From the NCBI RefSeq assembly GCF_000426505.1, contig NZ_AUFM01000019.1, positions 122,730 to 186,729 on the forward strand: a DNA stretch of 64,000 bases, in the 5' to 3' direction. This document shows, in pieces, positions 38,792 to 47,556 of the stretch. The DNA is from Nisaea denitrificans DSM 18348. Its GTDB lineage: Bacteria > Pseudomonadota > Alphaproteobacteria > Thalassobaculales > Thalassobaculaceae. The position numbers and the translations under genes are program-made. Position 1 is the stretch's first letter. The number at the start of each line of letters is the position of its first letter. A model generated the notes under the pieces. The model did not search any database, was not told the origin of the DNA, and saw only the letters and a program-made list of their open reading frames with translations.

Positions 38792-39271
38792 ATGGCGGAA
38801 GACCGGGATATGCCGGTCATTGACCTGCAGGATTCCGGCAAGCGAGCGGCATTGTTCGAACGTATCCGGCGCGACCATAGCGTCGAGATTGCCGAGGATT
38901 ATGTCGAGCTGATCGCAGACCTGATCGAGACGAACGGAGAGGCCCGGCTGGTCGATCTGGCGGACTTGCTCGGGGTCAGCCGCCCGACCGTGAACAACAC
39001 GATCCAGCGGTTGCAGAAAGAAGGCTATGTCGAGAGCAAACCCTACCGTTCGATTTTCCTGACGGACAAGGGGAGGGCCGTCGCGGAGCATGCCCGTCAG
39101 CGGCATCACATGGTTCTCGATTTCCTGCATACGATCGGGGTGCCTGCCGATATCGCGGAAGCCGATGCGGAAGGGCTGGAGCATCATCTGTCGGAGCAAA
39201 CGCTGGACTGCCTGGCGCGGGCGACCGAGGCGCTGAAGAAGGCGTCCGGGCATGGTGACAATCAGAGCTGA
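38792..39271 (+). CDS. mntR: Manganese-responsive DtxR-family regulator
   Basis: This protein of about 159 residues, or 167 from the TTG at 38768, is a DtxR-type regulator. The N-terminal winged helix has D-Y-V-E-L-I-A-D-L-I, L-A-D-L-L-G-V-S-R-P-T-V and a wing. The dimer domain has R-H-H-M-V-L-D-F-L, D-A-E-G-L-E-H-H-L-S-E and other metal-site residues. These match MntR of E. coli and alphaproteobacteria, which represses manganese importers when Mn is plentiful. It is divergent from the sit operon with a matching palindrome in the gap. Confidence 0.92.
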   Translation: MAEDRDMPVIDLQDSGKRAALFERIRRDHSVEIAEDYVELIADLIETNGEARLVDLADLLGVSRPTVNNTIQRLQKEGYVESKPYRSIFLTDKGRAVAEHARQRHHMVLDFLHTIGVPADIAEADAEGLEHHLSEQTLDCLARATEALKKASGHGDNQS

Positions 39272-39373
39272 AAACCGTCTGTACGGCTTCTCTGATTGAC
39301 CATAGGATCAGATATCCTTTCGGGAATGCAGCGCGTTCCCTATTCCCTTTGCGTGACGTCCGGGAGCCATCCA

Positions 39374-40504
39374 ATGGCTGAATTTTCCGCCGATAATTCT
39401 AATGAGCCGACCATCCCGAAACCCGCGCTGCGGGCGCTGCCCAGCCCGGGACGGCCTCCGGTGGAGGCGGATATCACGCGGAACAATCCGGATCTGGTGA
39501 TCCGGCGGATGAACCTGAACGAATCGCCTATCCAGCCGTCCCCGAAAGCCATCGCGGCGATGCAGGAAGCGTGCACCCGGGTGAACCGCTATCCCGATCC
39601 GCAATGGCGTGCGCTGACGTCGGCGATCTCGGAAGAGTCCGGTATCCCGCAGCACCGGATTGTCATGGGCAATGGCAGCGACGAGGCGATTGTCTCCGCC
39701 GGTCGCCTGTCCGTCTCGCCGGGCGACGAAGTGCTGGTGCCGATCCCGTCTTTCCCGAGCTACAACAATGCGGCCGCGGTCAACGGCGGCACGCTTGTGA
39801 CGGTGCCGCTGAAGGCTGACGGCAGCAACGATGTCGACGCGATGATCGCGGCGGCGACGGACCGCACCCGTCTCGTCTTCGCCGCTTCTCCGAATAACCC
39901 GACCGGCAACGTCCTGAGCTCGGAAGAGGTCGAGCGGCTTGCCCTTGGCATTCCCGATACGGCGCTGCTGGTGCTGGACGAGGCCTATTACGAGTTCGGC
40001 ATCCATGACGGAGGCGAGGACCATTTGGCCGTGATGGCGAAACGCAGCGGCCCCTGGGCCGTGTTCCGTACTTTCTCCAAGGCCTACGGCCTTGCCGGCA
40101 TTCGGGTTGGGTATATCCTGGCCGGATCGGACGAGATCGCGAACGCCTTCCAGAAGATGCGCAGTGTGTTCAACGTCAACGCGGTCGCCCAGGCAGGCGC
40201 GCTGGCGGCATGGCATGACAAGGATCATCGCCACATGCTGCTGGAGAAAACCCGGATCGAGCGGGAACGTCTGGTTGCGGGCCTGACGGCGCTTGGTGCG
40301 GAACCGTTCCCGACGGTTGCGAACTTCGTCACCGCGAAGATGGATCGGCCGGCGGCGGATATCGTTGCGGCGCTTCTGGAGAAGGGCGTCATGATCGGAC
40401 GCTTGATGCATCCGGGATACGAGAATTACATCCGGGTCACCGTCGGCAGCGATGAGGATACAGACGGCTTTCTCACGGCCCTGAAAGACGTGCTGGCCGG
40501 TTAA
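39374..40504 (+). CDS. Class I/II PLP aminotransferase, histidinol-phosphate aminotransferase type
   Basis: This 376-residue HisC-like aminotransferase has N-G-S-D-E-A-I (PLP cup), P-S-F-P-S-Y, N-N-P-T-G-N, L-D-E-A-Y-Y-E-F and the PLP lysine in F-S-K-A-Y-G-L-A-G. HisC interconverts imidazole-acetol phosphate and histidinol phosphate. Paralogues of this type also make aromatic amino acids, so with no other his genes nearby the exact substrate is open. The start follows GGGAG. It is 102 bases downstream of mntR. Confidence 0.87.
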   Translation: MAEFSADNSNEPTIPKPALRALPSPGRPPVEADITRNNPDLVIRRMNLNESPIQPSPKAIAAMQEACTRVNRYPDPQWRALTSAISEESGIPQHRIVMGNGSDEAIVSAGRLSVSPGDEVLVPIPSFPSYNNAAAVNGGTLVTVPLKADGSNDVDAMIAAATDRTRLVFAASPNNPTGNVLSSEEVERLALGIPDTALLVLDEAYYEFGIHDGGEDHLAVMAKRSGPWAVFRTFSKAYGLAGIRVGYILAGSDEIANAFQKMRSVFNVNAVAQAGALAAWHDKDHRHMLLEKTRIERERLVAGLTALGAEPFPTVANFVTAKMDRPAADIVAALLEKGVMIGRLMHPGYENYIRVTVGSDEDTDGFLTALKDVLAG

Positions 40505-40509
40505 CCCGG

Positions 40510-41253
40510 TCAGCCACCGAAAGCAAAGCGTCCGAGACGGGTAAAGGGCGCCTTCTTGTTTTCCTGATGGAAGACCGAGATGGCGTCGACCGCGATCGGT
40601 GTTGCCAGTGCCTCGGCGCCGTGTTTCAGGATTTCCTGCATCAGGGCCTCGCGCTCGCTCTCATCCTTGATCCGCTTCGACAGGGTCATGTGGAAGCGGA
40701 ACTCTCCCATAACGTAGGGATAACCCCAGCGCTGCAGCATCTGTTCCTGCTGTGCGGAGAGTCCGGCGGCCCGCCGCTTCTCAAGCTCCGCCTCGCCGGG
40801 CAGGGCACGTAGTGGATCGAATTGGCGGACGCAATCGGCGGCAAGTTCCCGCATCTCCGCCTTGCTTTCCTTCTGCATCAGCGCGAGGAAGCCGGAAAGG
40901 TCCCGGGCCACCAGCTGTATCTCGAAAGGTGCGCGCGCTGCGGCAAAAGAAGATGCCTCTTCGAGCAACTGGTCAGCGGTATTCCCATCCCTCAAATGAA
41001 ACGGCGGCTTCAGTGTGGCATGAAAACCGTAATTGTTCGCCGTTGCCGTCAGTTCGGCCTGCCGAGCGGCGGTGATTTCATCGAGCTTGGGCTGATCCAG
41101 CGCCGTGCCGCTCACTGCATCGCGGCCCAGCCAGCCTGAGCCGAAACGGTGCAGCGGTGTGTCGCTGTCCGGTGCGAAATAAATCGCATAGCGCGGACCG
41201 TCCGGGTTGGTGGCCGCACCGAATGCCGGGAACTGGGGCGAGTTGCTGGTCAT
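40510..41253 (-). CDS. DUF1045 protein, 2H phosphoesterase-like, phosphonate-linked
   Basis: This 247-residue protein carries two H-x-T-L motifs (H-A-T-L near 77 and H-M-T-L near 194) characteristic of 2H phosphoesterases. It belongs to the DUF1045 family, usually encoded within C-P lyase phosphonate operons. Its divergent neighbour is phnM. C-P lyase core genes (phnG to phnL) are not in the window. It probably processes a cyclic phosphate or RNA-like bond in phosphonate breakdown, but the reaction is inferred. Confidence 0.85.
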   Translation of the reverse strand: MTSNSPQFPAFGAATNPDGPRYAIYFAPDSDTPLHRFGSGWLGRDAVSGTALDQPKLDEITAARQAELTATANNYGFHATLKPPFHLRDGNTADQLLEEASSFAAARAPFEIQLVARDLSGFLALMQKESKAEMRELAADCVRQFDPLRALPGEAELEKRRAAGLSAQQEQMLQRWGYPYVMGEFRFHMTLSKRIKDESEREALMQEILKHGAEALATPIAVDAISVFHQENKKAPFTRLGRFAFGG

Positions 41254-41346
41254 GATCTGATTGGCTCCGAAAGGGTCATCATACTGTCAGGCCGACCGTG
41301 TATAGTCGGGCTCTTATGGCATGGTGCTGGCTTTTGGAGAAGTGCG

Positions 41347-42498
41347 TTGGGGGCGTTGGTTCAGGGGGCGCGGGTGCTGGTCCCGGGCGCGGGTTTGGTT
41401 GAGACCAATGTGCTGATCGAAGGCGACAAGATCGCGGCCGTCGGTGTCGATGCCGGGCCGGGAGATCGGCTCGTAGATGCACGCGGTCTGCTGCTTCTGC
41501 CCGGTATCGTCGATCTGCACGGGGACGCCTTCGAGCGTCAGATCATGCCGCGCCCCGGCGTGCATTTCCCGATGCAGGTGGCCTTCGCGGATACCGACAG
41601 ACAACTGATCTCCAATGGCATCACGACCGCCTATCATGCCGTCACCTATTCCTGGGAGCCGGGCTTGCGCGGGCGGGATACCGTGGTCGCGATTGTGGAT
41701 GGGCTGGAGGAAGCCCGGCCGCGGCTGCTGGCCGACTCGCGTTTTCATTTACGCTTTGAGCTCTACAATCTGGATGTCGCGGACGAGGTGGCGGACTGGA
41801 TGCAGCGCGGCCGGGTCGATCTGCTGGCTTTCAACGAACATATGGCGCCAATCCTGCGCAAGGCGGACCGCGGAGATCCGATGGGTACCTATACCGGCCG
41901 TACAGGCCTTTCCGAGGAGGATTTCCTCGCCCTGGTGCGCGGCCTAGAGGCTCGCACGGATGAAGTCGCACCGACGGTGAGCCGGCTGGCGGAGATTGCC
42001 AGGGCGAATAACATTCCAATGGCGTCTCACGACGATCGCACGCCGGATGAGCGCCGGCGTTTCAACGCGCTAGGCTGCGGTATCGCTGAGTTTCCGCTGA
42101 CGCTGGATGCGGCGGAGGAGAGCCGTAAGCTCGGGAGTACCGCGATTTTCGGCGCGCCGAACGTGCTACGCGGCGGCAGCCATATGAAGGATGGCGGCAT
42201 TCGTGCAGCCGATGAGGTTCGTGCCGGCCGCTGCAGCGCGCTGGTCTCTGATTATTACTACCCTGCTTTGCCACAGGCACCGTTCATCCTCGCCGAGGCG
42301 GGTGATGCTTCGTTGGCAGAGGCCTGGGATCTTGTCTCGCGCAACCCGGCGCGTGCGGCCGGTCTGGACGATCGCGGGGAAATTGCAGTTGGCAAGCGTG
42401 CCGACTTCCTTCTCGTGGCACCACCGGACGGCGGGCGCGCGACGGTGAAGGCAACCTTTTGCGCCGGCAAACCGGTCATGGTCTCGGACTGGATCTGA
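41347..42498 (+). CDS. phnM: Alpha-D-ribose 1-methylphosphonate 5-triphosphate diphosphatase
   Basis: This 383-residue amidohydrolase-fold enzyme has D-L-H-G-D near residue 56, N-E-H, S-H-D-D-R-T and S-D-Y-Y-Y-P, which match PhnM. PhnM removes diphosphate from the ribose-methylphosphonate intermediate of the C-P lyase path. The TTG at 41347 is chosen because GGAG lies seven bases upstream and longer frames would run through non-coding sequence towards the divergent DUF1045 gene. The length fits the family. Confidence 0.88.
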   Translation: MGALVQGARVLVPGAGLVETNVLIEGDKIAAVGVDAGPGDRLVDARGLLLLPGIVDLHGDAFERQIMPRPGVHFPMQVAFADTDRQLISNGITTAYHAVTYSWEPGLRGRDTVVAIVDGLEEARPRLLADSRFHLRFELYNLDVADEVADWMQRGRVDLLAFNEHMAPILRKADRGDPMGTYTGRTGLSEEDFLALVRGLEARTDEVAPTVSRLAEIARANNIPMASHDDRTPDERRRFNALGCGIAEFPLTLDAAEESRKLGSTAIFGAPNVLRGGSHMKDGGIRAADEVRAGRCSALVSDYYYPALPQAPFILAEAGDASLAEAWDLVSRNPARAAGLDDRGEIAVGKRADFLLVAPPDGGRATVKATFCAGKPVMVSDWI

Positions 42499-42625
42499 CG
42501 GCTGGGCGTAAACTGCTGTTTTATTATAAAATGCAATCTTGGCTGTGCGCTCTGTTGCCGTTATCGTGCGGTGCTATATGCAGACGATTTTTTATCAACC
42601 TATATAATTGCGAGATGGCGACAAA

Positions 42626-43108
42626 GTGACGTCGACGGATTCCGGAAGAAGCAACGCGGCGATTGACGAGACAACCGTATTTGACAGCCCGGTTGTTGAG
42701 CGGCTGGTTTCCCATTGGGAGACTCTTCGCCAGGGCCGGGTGGCGCCGAAAAGGGGAGAAGTCGATCCGCTGGATCTGTTCGAATTCCTGCCGAACATCT
42801 CAATGATCAAGGTGATCAACGGCGGCGCGGATTTCGAATTCAGCCTTATCGGCACCGGCCTCGCGAAGCTTTACGGACTGGTGACACGGCAAATCGTGTC
42901 GCAAGTCGAGTGTGCGCCCGAAACCAGGGACGCGCTTCTGGATGCCCTGAAGCTTTGTGTTGAGTCAAAGAAGCCGGTGCATGGACTCTGGGACAAGGCC
43001 CGTACGGCTAAGCTGGTTGAGATAAATCTCGAAGTCGCGTTCGTGCCGATATCCGAGGACGGAAACGAGATCAGCCGTATCCTCGGATATCATGCGGTCC
43101 TAGACTGA
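42626..43108 (+). CDS. PAS-domain protein (PAS_5/DUF1488-like), small sensor
   Basis: This 160-residue protein has a PAS-like core. L-F-E-F-L-P-N-I-S-M-I near residue 50, F-S-L-I-G-T-G-L-A-K-L-Y-G and the pattern of strands match the PAS_5 family common in alphaproteobacteria. Its role is usually unknown; it may bind a small ligand or a partner. The GTG at 42626 follows a GAGATGG-like site. An upstream TTG at 42608 has no ribosome site. It has no output domain. Confidence 0.75.
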   Translation: MTSTDSGRSNAAIDETTVFDSPVVERLVSHWETLRQGRVAPKRGEVDPLDLFEFLPNISMIKVINGGADFEFSLIGTGLAKLYGLVTRQIVSQVECAPETRDALLDALKLCVESKKPVHGLWDKARTAKLVEINLEVAFVPISEDGNEISRILGYHAVLD

Positions 43109-43111
43109 ACC

Positions 43112-43357
43112 CTATTCTAGGCCGATGGCGCGCTTGTAAAGCTCGAGCAGGTGCTCCTGCTCCTGCAGGTCGTCCTTGTCCAGCTTCCGAAGCTTCAGGA
43201 TCTGACGCATCGTCTTGACGTCGAAGCCGTTGCCCTTGGCTTCGGCGAAGACATCCTTGATGTCCGCCGAGAGAGCGGCCTTTTCTTCTTCGAGCCGCTC
43301 AATCCGTTCAATATAGGAAACAAGCTGCTCCGCAGCGATGCCGCCGACTTCGGTCAT
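43112..43357 (-). CDS. gapR: GapR/DUF2312 nucleoid-associated DNA-binding protein
   Basis: This 81-residue all-helical protein matches Caulobacter GapR through I-E-R-I-E-R-L-E-E-E-K, E-A-K-G-N-G-F-D-V-K-T-M-R-Q and the C-terminal L-E-L-Y-K-R-A-I-G. GapR encircles overtwisted DNA and aids replication and chromosome segregation. It lies convergent with and 3 bases from the PAS gene. Confidence 0.92.
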   Translation of the reverse strand: MTEVGGIAAEQLVSYIERIERLEEEKAALSADIKDVFAEAKGNGFDVKTMRQILKLRKLDKDDLQEQEHLLELYKRAIGLE

Positions 43358-43401
43358 GGAATATCCTCGTCAATAGAAGGAAAATCGCCCGGACAATAGT
43401 C

Positions 43402-43428
43402 GCGGCGCTCGATCCCATCAAGCGCCGC
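43402..43428 (-). terminator. Hairpin between DUF1244 and gapR
   Basis: GCGGCGCT at 43402-43409 pairs with AGCGCCGC at 43421-43428 around an 11-base loop, 8 bases downstream of the DUF1244 stop on the minus strand. No T-run follows, so it may be a weak terminator or mRNA processing stem. Confidence 0.4.
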
Positions 43429-43436
43429 ATCGGGCT

Positions 43437-43760
43437 TCAGTGATTTTGTTTCGCCATCTCGGCGTCGAAGGCCTTTTTCTGCTCGCCGCTGGCCTCGGAC
43501 TGATACTTCGCCTTCCATTCGTCGTATGGCATGCCGTAGACGATTTCACGGGCCGCGCCGTAATCGAGTTCCAGATCCTTGGCCTCGGCTTCAGCCAGAT
43601 ACCATTTCGAAAGGCAGTTGCGGCAGAACCCGGCGAGGTTCATCAGATCGATATTCTGCACGTCTTTGCGCTCGTCCAGGTGCGCCAGCAGCCGCCGGAA
43701 AGCCGCTGCTTCCAGCTCAAGCCGTGTCTGGTCGTCGAATTTGTCTGCCGGATTACCCAT
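43437..43760 (-). CDS. DUF1244 protein
   Basis: This 107-residue helical protein has H-L-D-E-R-K-D-V-Q-N near 27 and N-L-A-G-F-C-R-N-C-L-S-K-W near 41, the signature of the DUF1244 family found widely in alphaproteobacteria. The two close cysteines (C-R-N-C) are conserved in the family. Its function is unknown. It is separated from the downstream gapR gene by a short gap with a hairpin. Confidence 0.88.
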   Translation of the reverse strand: MGNPADKFDDQTRLELEAAAFRRLLAHLDERKDVQNIDLMNLAGFCRNCLSKWYLAEAEAKDLELDYGAAREIVYGMPYDEWKAKYQSEASGEQKKAFDAEMAKQNH

Positions 43761-43799
43761 GATGTCTTCTCCCTCGGTCCTGACGGTTCCGTTCTCTTC

Positions 43800-44570
43800 T
43801 CAGAGAGTAAGCGACGAAACAGCGATTTCCAGTGCGTTTCCGAAAATCTCCGCCCATCTGTGCGCGTCTGCTTCGGATGCGACAAGGTCCTGACGGAACT
43901 CGACCCCGATATGGGGATGTCCGCGCGCCTCGGGGTGGGCATAGAGCGAGAAACCGCCATCGCGACCCGAATAGGGCTCGTTATCGCCGATGGTCAACTG
44001 CCGGTTCTGGCGCAAGGCTTCGATTACCGGCCGTGCGAGCCGGTCGTCCTCGTTCCAGATGATGCCGATTTCCCACGGGCGCGGTGTGCCGCGATCCTTC
44101 ATCATCGGGGTGAAGCTATGCAAGGCGACGATTACCGGGTTGCGGCCATCCGCCTCCATCACGTCCATGCGGGCGCGGATTGCGGAATGGTACGGCGCGA
44201 AAAGTTCGGTCCGGCGGGCGTCCAGCCCGGCCTCGCTCAGGCCCTCGTTTCCGGGAACCCGGGTGCCGTCCGCGATGGCCGGGGAAGCATCGGGCGTTCC
44301 CGGCACCCGGTTGCAGTCGATCACCAGACGGGAAAAATTCGTGTGGACGAGTGGTGCGTCGAACCGGTCTGAAAGATATTCCGCAATCCAGGCAATGCCG
44401 ATGTCGTAGCCGATATGGCGCGCCAATTCTTCTTCCGACAGACCCAGATTATTGAGCGAGGCCGGGACACGGTTCCGTTGATGATCCGAGATGAAGAGGA
44501 TAGGCGAGCGACCATCGGAATTGCGTTCGCCGAAGGCGCAAGGATCCCTGTCAGTCAGGATGGCGGTCAT
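43800..44570 (-). CDS. N-formylglutamate amidohydrolase-family protein
   Basis: The 256 residues match the N-formylglutamate deformylase (FGase) family. S-D-H-Q-R-N-R-V-P occurs near residue 28, D-C-N-R-V-P and Y-H-S-A-I later, then H-S-F-T-P. These zinc-type residues suit amidohydrolase activity in histidine degradation. No hut genes are nearby, so it may act on other N-formyl or N-acetyl amino acids. It ends 39 bases from DUF1244. Confidence 0.88.
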   Translation of the reverse strand: MTAILTDRDPCAFGERNSDGRSPILFISDHQRNRVPASLNNLGLSEEELARHIGYDIGIAWIAEYLSDRFDAPLVHTNFSRLVIDCNRVPGTPDASPAIADGTRVPGNEGLSEAGLDARRTELFAPYHSAIRARMDVMEADGRNPVIVALHSFTPMMKDRGTPRPWEIGIIWNEDDRLARPVIEALRQNRQLTIGDNEPYSGRDGGFSLYAHPEARGHPHIGVEFRQDLVASEADAHRWAEIFGNALEIAVSSLTL

Positions 44571-44628
44571 GATAATCCGGAGCAGGAAAATATTTGTCGT
44601 TGCGATCTAGCTCCTTTACTGCGCGCTG

Positions 44629-44650
44629 ACAAGTACATGCGTATGCTTGT
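44629..44650. promoter_or_regulatory. Candidate operator palindrome before the glycerate kinase gene
   Basis: ACAAG at 44629-44633 and CTTGT at 44646-44650 form an inverted repeat with a 12-base spacer, part of an imperfect longer palindrome around the TGCGTATG centre. It lies between the divergent FGase and glycerate-kinase genes. The match is modest and the regulator unknown. Confidence 0.3.
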
Positions 44651-44700
44651 ACGGCGCAGATTGCCCGACTAGACTCCGGCCTCTTATTCGGGGAGAGAAT

Positions 44701-46002
44701 ATGGGTTCGCAGGTCGCGTTTTTGAGAGAATTGTTCGACGCGGCCGTCGCTGCGGCGGACCCGGTCCGCTGTCTGCCGCCGTTCCTCGACCGGGTGTTCG
44801 GGGAGCCGGTAAAGGGCCGTATCGTCATCCTCGGCGCGGGCAAGGCTAGCGGCGCGATGGCGAAGGCGGTGGAGGATTATCTCATCGAAGCCTTGCCGGG
44901 ACGTGCCTTCGAAGGGCTTGTCGTCACCCGTTACGATCATGCCGTTCCGTGCGAGAAAATCGAGATCGTCGAGGCCGCCCATCCGGTGCCGGACGAGCAG
45001 GGGCGTGCAGCGGCCGCGCGCATTTTGGAGCTTGCCGGAACGCTCAATGCCGACGATCTCGCCGTCTGTCTGATTTCGGGCGGCGGCTCGGCGTTGCTGA
45101 CAGCGCCGGCGGACGGCCTTTCCTTTGAGGAGAAGCAGGCGTTGAACGGGGCGCTGCTGAAATCCGGCGCCACCATTCACGAGATGAACTGTGTCCGGAA
45201 GCATCTTTCCGCCATCAAGGGCGGCAGGCTGGCGGCGGCCGCTGCCCCGGCCCGGCTGGTAACTCTGGCGATTTCCGATGTGCCGGGCGACGATCTTGAC
45301 GTGATCGGCTCGGGCCCGACCGTGCCGGACCCGTCCACTCTGGCGGAGGCCAGGGCGATCCTGGCGAAATACAGCATCGATCTTCCCAAGCATGTCGCGG
45401 CATTGTTGATGGATGCGGCCTCCGAAACCCCGAAAGCCGGCGATCCGGCGTTCGAACGGACCGAAACCCATCTGGTCGCGGCACCGCAACGCTCCCTCGA
45501 GGCGGCGGCCGAGCATGCGGCGGCAAGGGGATATGGCGCGCTTATTCTCGGCGATGCCATCGAGGGGGAAAGCCGGGAGGTGGCGAAAATGCATGCGGCC
45601 ATCGCGGCCCAGGTCGCCCGGCATGGCCAGCCTGCGGGCGCGCCTCTGGTGCTGCTTTCCGGCGGCGAGACGACGGTGACCGTGCGCGGTTCCGGCCGGG
45701 GTGGGCGCAATGCTGAATTCCTGCTCTCGCTGCTCGTCACCTTGCAGGACCGGATGCCCGATTGCCGGCACAGGATCTCAGCGCTTGCCTGCGATACAGA
45801 CGGTATCGACGGGACGGAAGACAATGCGGGCTGTATCATGAGCGGCGAGATTTTCGATCGTCTGGAAGATGGTCTCGACGATCCGAAGCCCTATCTCGCC
45901 GACAATGACGGATATGGCTTCTTCCAGAAGGCCGGCGGTCTGGTCATGACGGGGCCGACCCTGACGAATGTGAACGATTTTCGCGCCATCCTGATCGAGT
46001 GA
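44701..46002 (+). CDS. Glycerate kinase / hydroxypyruvate reductase-like (MOFRL/DUF4147)
   Basis: The 433 residues match the glycerate 2-kinase (GckA/TtuD) family. L-G-A-G-K-A-S-G-A-M occurs near 43, L-I-S-G-G-G-S-A-L near 131, N-x-V-R-K-H-L-S near 159, G-S-G-P-T-V-P-D-P near 203, and the MOFRL signature includes S-G-G-E-T-T-V-T near 322. It phosphorylates glycerate to 2-phosphoglycerate in the serine or glycolate path, feeding pyruvate kinase encoded next. The GGGGAGAG ribosome site is strong. Earlier in-frame starts are not used. Confidence 0.9.
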   Translation: MGSQVAFLRELFDAAVAAADPVRCLPPFLDRVFGEPVKGRIVILGAGKASGAMAKAVEDYLIEALPGRAFEGLVVTRYDHAVPCEKIEIVEAAHPVPDEQGRAAAARILELAGTLNADDLAVCLISGGGSALLTAPADGLSFEEKQALNGALLKSGATIHEMNCVRKHLSAIKGGRLAAAAAPARLVTLAISDVPGDDLDVIGSGPTVPDPSTLAEARAILAKYSIDLPKHVAALLMDAASETPKAGDPAFERTETHLVAAPQRSLEAAAEHAAARGYGALILGDAIEGESREVAKMHAAIAAQVARHGQPAGAPLVLLSGGETTVTVRGSGRGGRNAEFLLSLLVTLQDRMPDCRHRISALACDTDGIDGTEDNAGCIMSGEIFDRLEDGLDDPKPYLADNDGYGFFQKAGGLVMTGPTLTNVNDFRAILIE

Positions 46003-46039
46003 CCGGAGCGACCGTCCGGCAATCCTCGTGAATGACGAT

Positions 46040-46068
46040 TTGAATTGTAACCGTGGTCGCGTTTAACT
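46040..46068 (+). promoter_or_regulatory. Candidate promoter placing transcription start at the pyk ATG
   Basis: TTGAAT at 46040-46045 and TTAACT at 46063-46068 are 17 bases apart. Transcription would start around 46074-46076, at the ATG itself, giving a leaderless mRNA. No ribosome site precedes this ATG. Confidence 0.4.
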
Positions 46069-46074
46069 GGTGTC

Positions 46075-47490
46075 ATGAGAAGATATAGAAACACGAAGAT
46101 CGTCGCGACCTTGGGGCCGGCGAGCTCAACCCAGAAGCGCATTGAAGAGCTCTTCCGGGCCGGGGTGGACGTTTTCCGCCTGAATTTCAGTCACGGATCC
46201 CACCGGGATCACGCTGAGCGTTTGCGGGTGATCCGGGAGCTTGAGAGGGCGACCGGGCGTCCAATTGCGATCATGGCGGATTTGCAGGGCCCGAAGCTTC
46301 GGATCGGAAGCTTTGCCGACGGCAAGATCGAATTGAAGCCAGGGGCCAAGTTCCGCCTCGATCTCGACCGGGCTCCGGGTGACCAGAAGCGGGTCTGCCT
46401 ACCCCATACCGAGATTTTCGAGGCGATCCACAAGGGCACGGATCTGCTGCTAGATGACGGCAAGATCCGTCTCTCCGTGACCAAATGTGGTGACGGGTTC
46501 GCCGAGACCAAGGTGATCACCGGGGGGCCGCTCTCCAACAACAAGGGAGTCAATGTCCCGAACGTCATGCTTGGGCTCTCGCCGCTGAGCGCGAAGGATC
46601 GGACGGACCTGTCCTTTGCTCTCAGTATCGGCGTCGACTGGGTCGCGCTTTCCTTCGTGCAGCGTCCGGAAGATGTTGCCGAGGCGCGCAAGCTGATCGG
46701 CGACAAGGCCTCTATTATCGTCAAGCTGGAGAAGCCCCAGGCCATCGACCGGCTGCAGGAAATCTGCGAGCTGACGGACGGTGTCATGGTCGCGCGCGGC
46801 GATCTTGGCGTTGAAATGCCGCCGGAAAAGGTGCCGATGCTGCAGAAACGCATCATCAAGCTCTGCCGCGCGCTCGGCAAACCGGTGGTGGTGGCGACGC
46901 AGATGCTGGATTCCATGGTCACCAGCCCGACCCCGACCCGGGCCGAAGCCTCGGACGTGGCGACCGCGGTCTATGATTCCGCGGATGCAGTCATGCTGTC
47001 GGCGGAATCGGCGGCAGGCGAGTATCCGGTCGAGGCGGTCGAGATGATGAACCGCATCATCCGCGAAGTCGAAGGCGACCAGAACTATCGGCAGATCATC
47101 AATGCCAGCCATGACGAGCCGGAGCCGACGGTCTCCGACGCGATCACGCTGGCGGCGCGGCAAGTGGCCGAGACGGTCAACGCCTCCTGCATCGTTACCT
47201 ACACGACGTCCGGTTCGACCACGGTCCGCGCCTCGCGCGAACGGCCGGCGGTGCCGATCCTCTGCGTGACATCGAACGAGCGGACGGCCCGGCGCCTGGC
47301 CATGGCCTGGGGCGTGCACGCCGTCCATGTCGAGCAGGAGCAGCGTTTCTCGGCGGTGGTGAAGCGGGCGCTTGAGGTGGCGAAATCTGAGGAATTCGGC
47401 GCTGCGGGAGACAAGATCGTGATCACGGCCGGTGTCCCGATGGGCACGCCTGGATCGACCAACGTGCTTCGGGTTGAACGCATTATCTGA
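46075..47490 (+). CDS. pyk: Pyruvate kinase
   Basis: The 471 residues carry the pyruvate-kinase marks. K-I-V-A-T-L-G-P-A occurs near residue 8, R-L-N-F-S-H-G, the catalytic K of I-V-K-L-E-K-P, D-G-V-M-V-A-R-G-D-L-G-V-E near 241 and the M-L-D-S-M segment. The enzyme converts phosphoenolpyruvate and ADP to pyruvate and ATP. The ATG begins R-R-Y-R-N-T-K directly, and no Shine-Dalgarno sequence is visible. It is 72 bases downstream of the glycerate kinase gene, a metabolic neighbour. Confidence 0.97.
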   Translation: MRRYRNTKIVATLGPASSTQKRIEELFRAGVDVFRLNFSHGSHRDHAERLRVIRELERATGRPIAIMADLQGPKLRIGSFADGKIELKPGAKFRLDLDRAPGDQKRVCLPHTEIFEAIHKGTDLLLDDGKIRLSVTKCGDGFAETKVITGGPLSNNKGVNVPNVMLGLSPLSAKDRTDLSFALSIGVDWVALSFVQRPEDVAEARKLIGDKASIIVKLEKPQAIDRLQEICELTDGVMVARGDLGVEMPPEKVPMLQKRIIKLCRALGKPVVVATQMLDSMVTSPTPTRAEASDVATAVYDSADAVMLSAESAAGEYPVEAVEMMNRIIREVEGDQNYRQIINASHDEPEPTVSDAITLAARQVAETVNASCIVTYTTSGSTTVRASRERPAVPILCVTSNERTARRLAMAWGVHAVHVEQEQRFSAVVKRALEVAKSEEFGAAGDKIVITAGVPMGTPGSTNVLRVERII

Positions 47491-47556
47491 GCCCGCACCC
47501 TCTGGACAAGGCGGATGGGTTTGCTTTACAAGCTGGAAACTTCTCCGGAGATTTCC

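Noticed and set aside
44629..44650. A firm operator call before the glycerate kinase gene
   Set aside because: The palindrome has short arms and a 12-base spacer; it is kept only as a low-confidence feature.
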